DNA from: Limnobacter sp.
GTDB taxonomy: Bacteria; Pseudomonadota; Gammaproteobacteria; Burkholderiales; Burkholderiaceae_B
DNA: 64,000 nt
Direction: 5' to 3'
Assembly: GCA_029866125.1 (NCBI GenBank)
Contig: JARWZZ010000001.1
Span: forward strand, 1 to 64,000
Shown here: positions 18,174 to 28,068 of the stretch, one piece after another
How the letters are laid out: each line of letters starts with the position of its first letter
How positions within the stretch are numbered: the stretch's first letter is position 1
Translations under genes and position numbers: made by a program
The notes under the pieces: generated by a model
What the model was told of the DNA's origin: nothing
What the model saw: the letters and a program-made list of their open reading frames with translations, nothing else
Database searches by the model: none

Positions 18174-18351
18174 ATTTTTTTGAAAGTTTACACGCAAACA
18201 TGAAGCGATGCAAAGAGTTCACGGCAACTGAAGCGAATATTTGTAACAAAGCTGGAGCAGGCAGCAAGTGCCCCTGGCACCAACACGAACTAATCCACAA
18301 ACCCGGTTACTTACATGCATCATGCACCAACAATAAAAAGTGAAAAGCACC

Positions 18352-18942
18352 ATGCCCCACTTTACAATTACGCCGGATATTAGGGATCTAAAGGATACGG
18401 TTAGAGGCGTTCCTCTGGACATTCGAAGTTACATTGATCACCAAAAAGAGCCGTTCAAACGAGTTGTTGAAAACTTGGGGCAAACCCATCAACAATTGAA
18501 AGCCGTTCAAAGCCCCTTTCCATTAGACCGCAATCTAAGGGCGCTGGAAATATCAGCAACCCTTCTGAAAAGGCATAGGGAAACCGTTTTAGAGCACCTA
18601 ACACGGTTCGATGACTTGTGCATAGCGCAAGACAGGACCGTCACCGCCTACAAAACTTTACGCCTACCGCCTCAAATTGAGTCCGCGTTGAGGCACGAGA
18701 TTCTGGATCGTCATCAAGCGCAAAGGGCTGCAATGCACAACCTTAAACAAGCCTGCATCGAGTTTGACAAGGAAATGGAGTTGAGTAAATTACACTTGAA
18801 ATCTAGACGCCAAGTGCTGGATTTGGTCACATTTGCACTCAAGCCCCTGCCCCCTCCCAATACCCGCGCCCCGAAAGACCCTTACCTGCACCCGGCAGGC
18901 ACTCCAGCGCATCAAGCCGCGCCCAGCAACGCTTCCATATGA
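18352..18942 (+). CDS. Hypothetical helical protein
   Basis: 196 residues, not recognised. It is mostly amphipathic helix with several charged coiled-coil-like stretches (about 25-60, 65-95 and 120-160), and a Pro-rich tail after 165 (PLPPPNTRAPKDPYLHPAG). No signal peptide or membrane segment. I use ATG at 18352; a GTG four codons earlier is in frame and neither has a strong ribosome site. Its last 31 bases overlap the convergent HDAC-family gene. It stands alone after a 240-bp gap that also serves etfB. Codon use looks ordinary for the window, so it is probably real. Confidence 0.6.
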   Translation: MPHFTITPDIRDLKDTVRGVPLDIRSYIDHQKEPFKRVVENLGQTHQQLKAVQSPFPLDRNLRALEISATLLKRHRETVLEHLTRFDDLCIAQDRTVTAYKTLRLPPQIESALRHEILDRHQAQRAAMHNLKQACIEFDKEMELSKLHLKSRRQVLDLVTFALKPLPPPNTRAPKDPYLHPAGTPAHQAAPSNASI

Positions 18943-19838
18943 GCCAACACCGAGTCTGCAAGGGCATTGGGGTCGTAACCGCCCTCCAGCGTACTCACAA
19001 TTTTTCCGTCGCAATAGGCGTCGGCCACTCGCATCACAAATTCAGTCAACCAGCCGTAATCCTCGGTTGTAAAACGTAAATTGGCCAAGGGGTCATTGAT
19101 GTGGGCATCAAAACCCGCAGACACCAGCACCAATTGGGGTTTGAAATGATCAATTGCATCCAGCCAGTGGGTTTGAATTTGCGCCCGCAACTCATGCAAG
19201 CCCGCACCGGGCGGCAGCGGGCAGTTCTTCATGTTGGCTGGCCCCTGCAAACCCCCGCTATAAGGGTAAAGAGGCGATTGAAAACTGCCGCACATCAACA
19301 CACGCGGGTCGTTGCCAAAAATACTTTCCGTGCCATTGCCGTGATGCACATCAAAGTCGATGATTAAAACCCGCTCAAGCCGGTACGCATCAATTGCATG
19401 TTGTGCAGCAACTGCCACATTGTTAAACATACAAAAACCCATGGCTTGTGCAACAGTGGCGTGGTGGCCCGGTGGGCGTACTGCACAAAAAGCGTTATCT
19501 ACCGCGTGGGACATGACCAAATCCACCGCATGAATGCAAGCCCCCGCTGCCCGCAGTGCAGCCTCCAAAGAAAACTCGGACACCACCGTGTCTCCATCAA
19601 TCGCTTTGGTTTGCCGCAGAGGGAACATGGATTGAATTTTGGACACATAGGCCGCGTCATGCACAGCACTGATGGCGGGCCATGGCGCTTGCGGGGCCTT
19701 ACTTTTCACCAAAAGCGGCCAAATTTCGGATGACTCCAACCGGGACTGAATGGCTTTGAGGCGACCGGCATTTTCCGGATGACCGGGGCCTGTGTCGTGA
19801 AACAGGCAATCAGGGTGGGTGATGTAAGCCGTGGTCAT
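18912..19838 (-). CDS. Histone deacetylase-family (acetylpolyamine-type) amidohydrolase
   Basis: 308-residue class II-like HDAC-family zinc hydrolase; bacterial members deacetylate acetylpolyamines or other acetylated amines or lysines. The charge-relay motif is VRPPGHHA near residue 121, the zinc ligands are in IDFDVHHGNGTE near 160 and in SAGFDAH near 240, and the glycine-rich end is TLEGGYDPNAL. All metal ligands appear intact. The true substrate is unknown. The 3' end overlaps a convergent hypothetical gene by 31 bases. It is divergent from mltB. Confidence 0.93.
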   Translation of the reverse strand: MTTAYITHPDCLFHDTGPGHPENAGRLKAIQSRLESSEIWPLLVKSKAPQAPWPAISAVHDAAYVSKIQSMFPLRQTKAIDGDTVVSEFSLEAALRAAGACIHAVDLVMSHAVDNAFCAVRPPGHHATVAQAMGFCMFNNVAVAAQHAIDAYRLERVLIIDFDVHHGNGTESIFGNDPRVLMCGSFQSPLYPYSGGLQGPANMKNCPLPPGAGLHELRAQIQTHWLDAIDHFKPQLVLVSAGFDAHINDPLANLRFTTEDYGWLTEFVMRVADAYCDGKIVSTLEGGYDPNALADSVLAHMEALLGAA

Positions 19839-20029
19839 TCTTGCGCGTTTGTGTTGAAGATTAGGGTTGAATCACTCTTATCATTGAATCACAGAATCCA
19901 GCCCGAATCACGCCCCCCAAGCTGGCTTGGGATGGATTACTCTATACACTGCGTGGCGGCTTGATGTTGCCTGTTTTTTGTTGCCGGTTTTTTTAACTTC
20001 CATTTTGACGATTTAAGTTTTTTATCTTT

Positions 20030-21187
20030 ATGCTTCCTATATCCAACTGTATTTCTTCAGCCTCGACCGCGTCGGGCACCCCCAACGCACCTAAGCCCAC
20101 AACACGGCGCCTGTTGGCATTGGGCTTGGCCTGCTTGATGGCTTCGGCCTGCGCAGTCAGTACTGCACAAGACACACCCCCAAAAAACACACAAACTGCC
20201 AAACCCCAAAAAACTTATGCCGACAACCCGTTGGCGCTTGAGCTGGCAGCCAAACTGGCCGCAGACAAAAAAATTCCAATCGAACGCACATTGGATATTT
20301 TGTCTCAGGCCCAATTCATCCCCAGCGTAGTCAATGCGGTACGTCCACCGAAAACACCCACTGTAAAAAACTGGGATGTGTACCGGTCCCGGTTTGTGGA
20401 ACCCATACGAATCCGCAAAGGTTTGAAGTTTTGGTCTGAAAATGAAGCCACACTGCAAGAAGCCGAACGCAAGTTTGGGGTTCCGCAAGAAGTGATTATT
20501 GCCATTATTGGCGTTGAAACCATTTACGGCGAACACATTGGCAATTACCGCGTGCTGGATGCATTAGCCACTTTGGGCTTTGATTACCCTCAGGGGCAGC
20601 GGGACCGCTCAGAGTTTTTCAGGGCCGAGCTGGCTGCATTCATCGACTTGTGCGAAAACACGCATTTGGATGCCCTTGTCGTGAAAGGCTCCTACGCTGG
20701 GGCAATCGGCTTGGGGCAATTTATGCCCAGCTCATGGCAACAATTTGCAGTGGATGGGGACGAAAACGGGATTGTGGACCTATTCAACAGCCGGCGGGAC
20801 GCCATTTTTAGCGTGGCCAATTTTTTGAAAGTGCATGGCTGGAAACCGGGTACTGCGACGTTGGTACCTGTAGAGTTCCGGGAGCATGTGGATTTGCCCA
20901 CCCTACTGGCACCCGACATTTTGCCTACCTTTTTGCCAGAAACCATGTCCCAACTGGGCTTGAAACTGGGTAAACCTGTGTTGACTGAAGAAAAACTGGC
21001 TTTGGTGGAACTGGTACGCGGTGAAAAACCCAGCACGTATGTGGTGGGCGGGCAAAACTTTTACACCGTGACGCGGTACAACCGCTCGTCGTTCTACGCA
21101 ACCTCCGTGCTTCAACTGGCTGAGGAGTTGCGCAGCCGACGTGCTCAAATACCAAATCAAGCCGGGAATACGCCCGTCGACAAATAA
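20030..21187 (+). CDS. mltB: Membrane-bound lytic murein transglycosylase B
   Basis: Cleaves the peptidoglycan MurNAc-GlcNAc bond with formation of 1,6-anhydroMurNAc; the periplasmic enzyme is normally a lipoprotein. In the 385 residues a hydrophobic signal (LLALGLACLMASAC, about 28-41) is followed by the MltB catalytic domain. The catalytic Glu lies in IIGVETIYGEHIG, then comes GAIGLGQFMPSSWQQFAVDGD. The N-terminus before the signal is long (27 residues), and ATG at 20030 lacks a clear ribosome site, so a later start is possible. It converges on cysM, overlapping its last 31 bases. Confidence 0.93.
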   Translation: MLPISNCISSASTASGTPNAPKPTTRRLLALGLACLMASACAVSTAQDTPPKNTQTAKPQKTYADNPLALELAAKLAADKKIPIERTLDILSQAQFIPSVVNAVRPPKTPTVKNWDVYRSRFVEPIRIRKGLKFWSENEATLQEAERKFGVPQEVIIAIIGVETIYGEHIGNYRVLDALATLGFDYPQGQRDRSEFFRAELAAFIDLCENTHLDALVVKGSYAGAIGLGQFMPSSWQQFAVDGDENGIVDLFNSRRDAIFSVANFLKVHGWKPGTATLVPVEFREHVDLPTLLAPDILPTFLPETMSQLGLKLGKPVLTEEKLALVELVRGEKPSTYVVGGQNFYTVTRYNRSSFYATSVLQLAEELRSRRAQIPNQAGNTPVDK

Positions 21188-22059
21188 CGGTCACCCCGGT
21201 CGCAGACGATAAACACAATGGTTGCGTTTTCCACTTGTTCAGCCACCCTCAAAGCGATGCAAGCAGCACCTGCGGCAGAAATGCCGCAGAAAATGCCTTC
21301 TTCAGCAGCCAGGCGCCGGGCCATGTTTTCTGCATCGGCTTGACTCACGTTTTCAACACGGTCCACACCTTCGGGGTGGTAAATCTTGGGCAAATACTCC
21401 ACAGGCCATTTGCGGATACCTGGTATTTGTGAACCCTCGCTGGGTTGCGCCCCTACAATCTGAACATTCGTGTTTTGGCTTTTCAAGTAGCGTGACACGC
21501 CCATGATGGAACCTGTTGTGCCCATCGCGCTAACAAAATGAGTCACGGTGCCTTGGGTGTCGCGCCAAATTTCTGGGCCAGTGGTCTCAAAGTGGGCTAG
21601 CGGATTGTCCTCGTTGGCAAACTGGTCAAGAATGACGCCCTTGCCTTGGTCTCGCATTTGGTCAGCCAAATCGCGCGCGTATTCCATGCCGCCTTTTTCT
21701 GGAGTCAACAAAATGTCGGCACCAAAAGCCCGCATGGTTTGACGGCGCTCAATACTCAAATGCTCTGGCATGACCAGCACCATACGATAACCACGAATGG
21801 CAGCCGCCATCGCCAAGGCAATACCGGTGTTACCGGATGTGGCTTCAATCAAGGTGTCGCCGGGTTTGATTTGGCCCCGCTCTTCGGCACGCTTAATCAT
21901 GGAAATGGCGGGGCGGTCTTTGACCGAACCCGCTGGGTTGTTGCCTTCCAACTTGCCTAGGATTACGTTGCCCCGCAAAGAGTTGGCTTTACCGGGGATT
22001 CGCTGCAACTGCACCATCGGTGTATTTCCGATGGTGTCTTCAATGGTGAGATATTTCAA
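21157..22059 (-). CDS. cysM: Cysteine synthase B (O-acetylserine/thiosulfate sulfhydrylase)
   Basis: PLP enzyme that makes cysteine from O-acetylserine and sulfide, or S-sulfocysteine from thiosulfate. The 300 residues start TIEDTIGNTPMVQLQRI. The PLP lysine is in GSVKDRPA, the phosphate/substrate loop is EATSGNTGIALA, and the PLP ring contact is in SAMGTTGSIMG. The ILDQFANEDNP region, with shorter loops than CysK, supports the CysM assignment. The start overlaps the stop of a sodium:solute symporter gene (ATGA), so they are translationally coupled, which is unusual for cysM. The 3' end overlaps mltB. Confidence 0.93.
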   Translation of the reverse strand: MKYLTIEDTIGNTPMVQLQRIPGKANSLRGNVILGKLEGNNPAGSVKDRPAISMIKRAEERGQIKPGDTLIEATSGNTGIALAMAAAIRGYRMVLVMPEHLSIERRQTMRAFGADILLTPEKGGMEYARDLADQMRDQGKGVILDQFANEDNPLAHFETTGPEIWRDTQGTVTHFVSAMGTTGSIMGVSRYLKSQNTNVQIVGAQPSEGSQIPGIRKWPVEYLPKIYHPEGVDRVENVSQADAENMARRLAAEEGIFCGISAAGAACIALRVAEQVENATIVFIVCDRGDRYLSTGVFPA

Positions 22060-23540
22060 GGTAGGTTGTGGTCAATCATGTCGATGTGTGATTCTACTGC
22101 GGAATGGATCTTGCCATCACGCAACAGGGGGCGATGTGCAATCCATTGTGGCAGCAAAGAGCCGATCAACATGCCAGCAATACCCGCAAACAAGCCCAAA
22201 AGCTGTGGGGGCCAAATGTCGGTGTCCACCGTAAACTTGGCAGTTAACCACATGGTCAAGCCCGCGATAATTGAAAACGTGGCGCCTTGGGTGGTGGCTC
22301 GCTTCCAAAACAGGCCAAATGCCAGAGGTGCAAACGCCGCAGCAAGCGTAATTTCATAGGCCTGCTCAACCATCTCGAAGATGGACGCATTGCTGTTCAA
22401 TGAAAAGCCCAAAACAATGCAAGCGAACACAAATACGCTGACACGCATAATCAACAAAAAGCGTTTGTCATCAATGTTCGGGAAAATTACTTTCACAATG
22501 TTTTCAGCGAAGGACACGGATGGCGCCAGCAACGTAGCACTGGAAGTACTCATGATGGCCGACAGTAAAGCACCAAAAAAGACCACCTGAACAAACACTG
22601 GGGTTTGCTCCAAAATGAAAGTGGGAAGGACCAACTGGGAGTCTTCAGCCAAGATTGCATTGAATTTGGCGGGGTCAATCATGGTTGCACCATATGCCAA
22701 AAACACAGGAATAAATGCAAACAAGAAATACAGTGAGCCACCCAATACGGCGCCGCGAACGGCGGTCTTCTCGTTGCGGGCAGAGGTAATACGCTGAAAT
22801 ACGTCTTGCTGGGGAATAGAACCCAACATCATGGTCACCGAGGCACCAATGAACGGCACCCAAAGCTCGTATTTAAACTCACTGGGGAAAAATTGCAATT
22901 TACCGGCTGCATCCATGTGGTCCACCACAGCGCCCACGCCGCCCGTCATGCCAGACACCACATAAGCAATGTAAATAAGGCCCACACAAATGACCGACAT
23001 TTGAATGAAGTCCAGCACCGCCACTGCCAACATGCCACCGAATAAGGTGTAGGTCAGCACAATCGCTGTGCCGATGATCATGCCCATTTCTTTGGTAATG
23101 CCACCGTTGGTGATGACCGAAAAGATAAGCCCCAACGCACTGATTTGTGCTGCCACCCAGCCCAAATAACTGACGATGATGCAGATCGAGCAGGCCACTT
23201 CAACAAACCGGTTGTAACGCACCCGGTAATAACTGCCGATGGTGAGCAAATTCAGCCGGTAAAGCTTGGGGGCAAAAAACAGCCCCGCCAAAATCAAGCA
23301 AAGCGATGCGCCAAAGGGGTCGGACACAATGCCGCCCAGGCCCTCTTCTACAAATGTGGATGAAATACCGAGTACGGTTTCAGAACCAAACCATGTGGCA
23401 AACACGGTGGCTGTAACCACAGGCAAGGCCAAATTTCGACCCGCCACCGCGTAGTCTGTTGAAGAAGAGACATTACGAGCAACAAACAAGCCGACCATCA
23501 CTGAAAACAGCAGGTAAGCAACCACTGACGCGAGCAACAT
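22056..23540 (-). CDS. Sodium:solute symporter (SSS) family transporter
   Basis: 494-residue inner-membrane transporter with about 13 predicted helices, using a sodium gradient to take up an organic solute. The GRNLALPVVTATVFATWFGSETVLGIS segment (residues about 35-60) and LSAIMSTSSATLLAPSVSFAENI (about 325-347) carry the conserved SSS sodium-site serines and glycines. The substrate cannot be assigned. Translation is coupled to cysM through an ATGA overlap, so a sulfur compound or amino acid is a possible cargo, as inference only. The C-terminus ends in a charged cytoplasmic tail. Confidence 0.88.
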   Translation of the reverse strand: MLLASVVAYLLFSVMVGLFVARNVSSSTDYAVAGRNLALPVVTATVFATWFGSETVLGISSTFVEEGLGGIVSDPFGASLCLILAGLFFAPKLYRLNLLTIGSYYRVRYNRFVEVACSICIIVSYLGWVAAQISALGLIFSVITNGGITKEMGMIIGTAIVLTYTLFGGMLAVAVLDFIQMSVICVGLIYIAYVVSGMTGGVGAVVDHMDAAGKLQFFPSEFKYELWVPFIGASVTMMLGSIPQQDVFQRITSARNEKTAVRGAVLGGSLYFLFAFIPVFLAYGATMIDPAKFNAILAEDSQLVLPTFILEQTPVFVQVVFFGALLSAIMSTSSATLLAPSVSFAENIVKVIFPNIDDKRFLLIMRVSVFVFACIVLGFSLNSNASIFEMVEQAYEITLAAAFAPLAFGLFWKRATTQGATFSIIAGLTMWLTAKFTVDTDIWPPQLLGLFAGIAGMLIGSLLPQWIAHRPLLRDGKIHSAVESHIDMIDHNLP

Positions 23541-23666
23541 GACAAAACCCTTCTTGCAAGAGTGATGAATAAGGCGGAAATAATTTCCGGATTATAGGCA
23601 AGAATGACAGGAGATGGTGATCCGACTTTGGATCTTCGACTCTAATGAGTTCGTTTTAATTATGAA

Positions 23667-25271
23667 TTATCTATTGTGCAATAGGGTTGGCTCAATGTGG
23701 CCGGCAAAGTAAGGCCACAGCAGTTCAAATGAAATGACGCCAAACATCACAGCCAACATCACAACCATCCAAATCATGGCACGGTTCAGGCGCTTTTGCT
23801 GCTTCACCAATAGCTCGATTTGCCCATCCACCTTTCCATTGGACTGCGTCAGGGACTGATGCACCAAACGGGGTAAACTGGGCAGAATTTGAGCCCATTG
23901 TGCGGCTTCCCACTGCAAATTGGAGCTAAAACCCTTGAAACCGATTTGCTGATGCATCCAGTTTTCCAAGTACGGCTTGGCTGTTTTCCAGAGGTCTAGG
24001 TCGGGGTCCAATTGCCGGCCCAAGCCTTCCACATTCAACAAGGTTTTTTGCAGCAGCACCAGCTGAGGCTGAATTTCAACATTGAATCGACGTGAAGTCT
24101 GGAAAAGGCTTTTCAAAGCGTTACCCAGCGAGATCTCTTTCAACGGCTTGTCAAAATAAGGTTCAATACACGCGCGAATGGCTGATTCAAGCTCGTCAAT
24201 CCGGGTGCTTTTGGGTACCCAGCCCGACTGCACATGCAGCTCAGCCACGCGTTTGTAATCTTGACGAAAAAAGGCGATGAAGTTTTGCGCCAAGTATTGT
24301 TTGTCCACATCGCTGAGGGTGCCCACAATACCGAAGTCCAGCGCGATGTAACGGCCAAAATCCTCGCCGTGGTCACCCACGTAAATGTTACCTGGATGCA
24401 TGTCTGCGTGAAAAAAACCGTCCCTAAACACTTGGGTAAAGAAAATCTCCACGCCATCGCGAGAAAGTTTTTTCAGGTCAATGTGGTTGTCCTTGAGGCG
24501 TTGAATCTGAGAGATGGGAATACCCCGCATCCGCTGCATGGTAATCACGTCTCGGGAACAATACTCCCAGTACATTTCAGGCACTTTGAGCAAATGCCCG
24601 CTGCCGGTTGCGGCTGAAAAATTGCGACGCAGCTGCGACGCATTGGCCGCCTCACGCATCAAATCCAGCTCATCGTTGAGGTATTTGTCGAATTCGGCCA
24701 CCACTTCACGGGGCTTTAAGCGCTTGCCATCGGATGAAATTTTCTCGATCCAGCCTGCCGCCATTTTCATCAACTCCAAATCTTTGGAAATGATGACATT
24801 CATCTCGGGGCGCAGTACTTTAATGGCCACGTCTTTGCCTGCATGGGGGCCTGACTTCAGTTTTGCAAAATGCACTTGCGCAATTGACGCACTGGCCACT
24901 GGGTCAAACTGAAATTCAGTGAACATGTCGTCGATTTTGCGCCCCAGGCTGGACTCAATCAGCAGACTTGCTGTTGCGGAGTCAAAGGGTGGGACTTGGT
25001 CTTGAAGCTTGGCCAATTCATCGGCAATGTCTTCTGGCAACAAATCGCGGCGGGTAGACAACAATTGCCCCAATTTAACGAAAATAGGACCCAAATCTTC
25101 GAGTGCGCGGCGAATACGCTCCCCGCGTGAAGCCACCACCACCGTACCACTGCCGGCCAGCAGCTTGAGTACAAACTTAATCCAAGGCTTTTCAATGGAA
25201 TCGGATGCAATGGTAAACAAGCCGTAGCGACGTACAACTGAAGCTATTTTGTAGATCCGTTTGATTTTCAT
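23667..25271 (-). CDS. ubiB: Ubiquinone biosynthesis regulatory kinase-like protein UbiB
   Basis: ADCK/ABC1-family atypical kinase-like ATPase needed for aerobic ubiquinone synthesis at the inner membrane. The 534 residues have the family KxGQ motif ([22 protein letters not shown]), the Ala-rich nucleotide loop [25 protein letters not shown] with the catalytic-loop-like residues, and DFGIVG. Two C-terminal membrane helices follow (about 493-530). The longest ORF adds 23 residues, but ATG at 25271 (MKIKRIYK) matches the family and overlaps the ubiJ stop as ATGA. Confidence 0.96.
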   Translation of the reverse strand: MKIKRIYKIASVVRRYGLFTIASDSIEKPWIKFVLKLLAGSGTVVVASRGERIRRALEDLGPIFVKLGQLLSTRRDLLPEDIADELAKLQDQVPPFDSATASLLIESSLGRKIDDMFTEFQFDPVASASIAQVHFAKLKSGPHAGKDVAIKVLRPEMNVIISKDLELMKMAAGWIEKISSDGKRLKPREVVAEFDKYLNDELDLMREAANASQLRRNFSAATGSGHLLKVPEMYWEYCSRDVITMQRMRGIPISQIQRLKDNHIDLKKLSRDGVEIFFTQVFRDGFFHADMHPGNIYVGDHGEDFGRYIALDFGIVGTLSDVDKQYLAQNFIAFFRQDYKRVAELHVQSGWVPKSTRIDELESAIRACIEPYFDKPLKEISLGNALKSLFQTSRRFNVEIQPQLVLLQKTLLNVEGLGRQLDPDLDLWKTAKPYLENWMHQQIGFKGFSSNLQWEAAQWAQILPSLPRLVHQSLTQSNGKVDGQIELLVKQQKRLNRAMIWMVVMLAVMFGVISFELLWPYFAGHIEPTLLHNR

Positions 25272-25960
25272 GCCGGACCCAACTTTTCCAAGCGTTTTTC
25301 CAAGCGGGCAAGGTCGTCGCGCAACTGCGCAATGTCGCATCGAAACCCTTCGAACTCGGAAGGCGTTGGGGTCATGGACTTTTCATGTACCACGTATTCG
25401 CGCAGGTTGTTTTTAAAGCGGGCAATAACATCTTGAAGGCTAGTGCCAATGGCTGTGAGGCTGTTCATGACCCAAATGGCCTGCGCATCTCCAATGACTC
25501 GGGCCAAATCATGTTCAGGGTCCCATTGCAGGTCCGTGATGACACCGGCCACCACTTGGGCAAAGTCCATGTCGCCTGAAATTCTAGCCTTGCGCCCCGC
25601 GCTGCCCGGCGCCCTGACGGCACCAGCCAAATCGGCCCAATCCATCGCAATTTCAGTGTCCACAGGTGCTTCCACACCGGACACTGGCCGACTTGCTTGA
25701 AAATAGCCTTTCTCATTGACCCTTAAGGCCAATCGTACAGGCTTGATTTCAAAAGCGACGACTTTTCCAGCCTCGGCTTGAAGTTTGAATTTGGCACTGC
25801 GATGTTGGTCCAGCAGGTGGTTAAGCACCAAACAGGCCATAGTGCCTAGGGTAGTGCCAAAGGAGGAGGCAAATGCCCCTGCGATGAATTCGCGTGGCGA
25901 TTTGAACAGACCACCCAGTGCGGAGAACGGGTTATTGGGGGGGGTTGAAGAACTCACCAA
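25268..25960 (-). CDS. ubiJ: Ubiquinone biosynthesis accessory factor UbiJ (SCP2 domain)
   Basis: Soluble accessory factor of the ubiquinone-making complex; the SCP2-like fold binds lipid intermediates for the Ubi hydroxylases. The 230 residues contain the hydrophobic N-terminal helix ([16 protein letters not shown]), the SCP2 core ([16 protein letters not shown] to [14 protein letters not shown]) and a C-terminal coiled coil ([16 protein letters not shown]). The longest ORF uses a GTG at 26005 with no ribosome site. AGGA eight bases before the TTG at 25960 supports the start used here, with GTG at 25957 close behind. Coupled to ubiB by ATGA. Confidence 0.85.
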   Translation of the reverse strand: MVSSSTPPNNPFSALGGLFKSPREFIAGAFASSFGTTLGTMACLVLNHLLDQHRSAKFKLQAEAGKVVAFEIKPVRLALRVNEKGYFQASRPVSGVEAPVDTEIAMDWADLAGAVRAPGSAGRKARISGDMDFAQVVAGVITDLQWDPEHDLARVIGDAQAIWVMNSLTAIGTSLQDVIARFKNNLREYVVHEKSMTPTPSEFEGFRCDIAQLRDDLARLEKRLEKLGPA

Positions 25961-26120
25961 AACAAAAATCCTGTTTTGAAACAAATCGGGGAATGGCGGA
26001 TACACTTTTCTTAGTGTAACCCAGCCATTCCCCTTAAGCTGTGGGCCAAGTGCCCAGGCTCATTTACAAATTCGTTACAACCTCGTTACAAGCCGGTAAA
26101 TCCTGTGTTACCCGCTTTAT

Positions 26121-27170
26121 TTACAGGTTGTGCACGCCTGCCAACACCCAACCACCGCCGGACACGGGGCGAGACATGACCCACATTTCTTCGATTTGCT
26201 CGACTGGGGCGCCTTCTGCTTCGCGGACCTGGCCAGTGAAGACCACGGTTGCGATTTGCTCGTCCACATCGGTCTCGAAACCGATCAGCTCTGCATTCAG
26301 CTCAAGAACTTCGGTGACGTTGACTTGTGAACCACGCTGACGCAGATCCATGGCAATGTTGTCCAACACTTCATCTGTGCAATACTCGCCCAAGGCTTTC
26401 AAATCGCCCTTGTCGAATTGGTCTTGCATCATGTTGAAAAACTTCTTGGCACTGTTCAGGAATGCAAACTCATCGAACCCAGCAGGCAACTGCTTGATGG
26501 GCTGCTGGTTGTTGCCGAAGCTTTGATGAATGTCAAAATTGGACTGCGTGTGTTGCGCATTGCCAAAGCTGTCCCATGCAGACACGCCTGAATTCGAGCT
26601 AGGCTGCTGAACGGCTGGCTGAACAGGGGCAACCGGCGCATCTTGGTAATCTTGACGCTGGCGGTTCATCGTGTTGTCGCTGTAAGACTGCTTGTAAGCG
26701 CCTGCATTGTTTGCGGGATTACTTGCTGAATTACCCGTTGCATAGGCGGGACGAGGGGCTTGCCCCTTCATTGCACCCATGATTTTACGAATGATGAAGA
26801 ACGCGGCAACACCCATCAACAACATCAGGAAAAACGTACCCATGCCCTCGCCCAGCCCCAAGTGGCTAAACAACGCGGCCAAACCCAAACCTGCAGCAAT
26901 ACCTGCAATGGGTCCCAACCAGTTGCGCTTGGGCGCAGCCTGAGCACCTTGTTGAGGCGCAGCAGTTTGCTTGGTGGCCTGCTGCTGAGTCGGCGCGGCC
27001 TGATTGTTGGACGGCATTGACTTTTGAGGAGCAGACGGCGCTGAGCGACCAATACTTCCACCGCCACCCAGACGCTTGGCCTCGGCATCCATAGGGAATG
27101 CAGTGAAGGCCGACAGGGCCACGGTCAATGACAAAGCCATGGCTTTGACTTGCGTAATTCGTGTGTTCAA
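26121..27170 (-). CDS. Tim44-like domain membrane protein
   Basis: 349 residues. A signal-like N-terminal helix (about 9-30, ending in AEA) is followed by a Gly/Gln/Pro-rich linker (35-80), two membrane helices (about 86-105 and 110-130), another low-complexity linker (about 135-225), and a C-terminal Tim44-like fold (FLNSAKKFFNMMQDQFDKGDLKALGEYCTDEV to the end). Tim44 domains bind membranes in mitochondria, but the bacterial role is unknown. TTG start with GGAGA nine bases upstream. Set between ubiE and ubiJ on the same strand, so it may assist the ubiquinone machinery; that is inference from position. Confidence 0.87.
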   Translation of the reverse strand: MNTRITQVKAMALSLTVALSAFTAFPMDAEAKRLGGGGSIGRSAPSAPQKSMPSNNQAAPTQQQATKQTAAPQQGAQAAPKRNWLGPIAGIAAGLGLAALFSHLGLGEGMGTFFLMLLMGVAAFFIIRKIMGAMKGQAPRPAYATGNSASNPANNAGAYKQSYSDNTMNRQRQDYQDAPVAPVQPAVQQPSSNSGVSAWDSFGNAQHTQSNFDIHQSFGNNQQPIKQLPAGFDEFAFLNSAKKFFNMMQDQFDKGDLKALGEYCTDEVLDNIAMDLRQRGSQVNVTEVLELNAELIGFETDVDEQIATVVFTGQVREAEGAPVEQIEEMWVMSRPVSGGGWVLAGVHNL

Positions 27171-27312
27171 GTTGATATCTCCGTTATGGACAGCAATTTA
27201 TAGAGCCCGGCCCGCTCACTTGGCCCGCTCCGACTGACTGCTTGAACCTGTTTTTGGCGAGCAGCACACCCCGACAGCGACCGCTTACCCCAAGTTCCAC
27301 AGTTGGATTCAA

Positions 27313-28053
27313 TTATTCGTATTTGGTTCCCTGATGCAAGGCCACCACACCGGCGGTGAAGTTGGTGTACTTAACCTGATCAAAACCACAATCCAGCATG
27401 ATTTGCTTCAAAGTTTCCTGATCGGGGTGCATGCGGATGCTTTCAGCCAAGTATTGATAGCTTTTGGCATCATTTGCAACCAATTGACCAATTTTTGGCA
27501 ACACATTGAATGAGTACAGGTCATAAGCGGGCGCCAGCAGCGCATTCACTTTTGAAAACTCAAGCACCAGCACCTTACCACCCGGCTTGATGACGCGGCG
27601 CATTTCGCTCAAAGCCATGTCTTTGTGAGTCATGTTGCGCAGGCCAAAGGCCACGGTCACCACATCAAAGTAATCGTCTGGGAAAGGCAGCTTTTCTGCA
27701 TCGCACAGGGCCATTTTGGGCAACAAACCGTGGTCAATCATTCGGTCGCGGCCTACTCGCAGCATGCTTTCATTGATGTCGGTCAACCACACTTCACCGC
27801 GCGGCCCCACTTTGTCCAAAAAAGCTTTGCTCAAGTCGCCCGTACCGCCTGCGATGTCCAACACCTTCATTCCAGAACGCACACCCGCCTCACGCACGGT
27901 GGCAATCTTCCACAAACGGTGCATGCCGCCGGACATCAAATCATTCATGACGTCATATTTGGCGGCCACGGAATCAAAAACCTCGGCGACTTTCTTGGCC
28001 TTCTGGTCTTCGGGGACTGTCTCAAACCCAAAGTCGGTGACTTTGTCATTCAT
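27313..28053 (-). CDS. ubiE: Demethylubiquinone/demethylmenaquinone C-methyltransferase UbiE
   Basis: SAM-dependent C-methyltransferase of quinone synthesis. The 246 residues show the N-terminal [34 protein letters not shown] signature, the SAM motif [11 protein letters not shown], the second motif VWLTDIN, and the [26 protein letters not shown] block typical of UbiE. It begins 15 bp after the DUF971 gene stop, in a run of ubiquinone genes on the minus strand. Confidence 0.97.
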   Translation of the reverse strand: MNDKVTDFGFETVPEDQKAKKVAEVFDSVAAKYDVMNDLMSGGMHRLWKIATVREAGVRSGMKVLDIAGGTGDLSKAFLDKVGPRGEVWLTDINESMLRVGRDRMIDHGLLPKMALCDAEKLPFPDDYFDVVTVAFGLRNMTHKDMALSEMRRVIKPGGKVLVLEFSKVNALLAPAYDLYSFNVLPKIGQLVANDAKSYQYLAESIRMHPDQETLKQIMLDCGFDQVKYTNFTAGVVALHQGTKYE

Positions 28054-28068
28054 ATTAAATTCTCTTTA

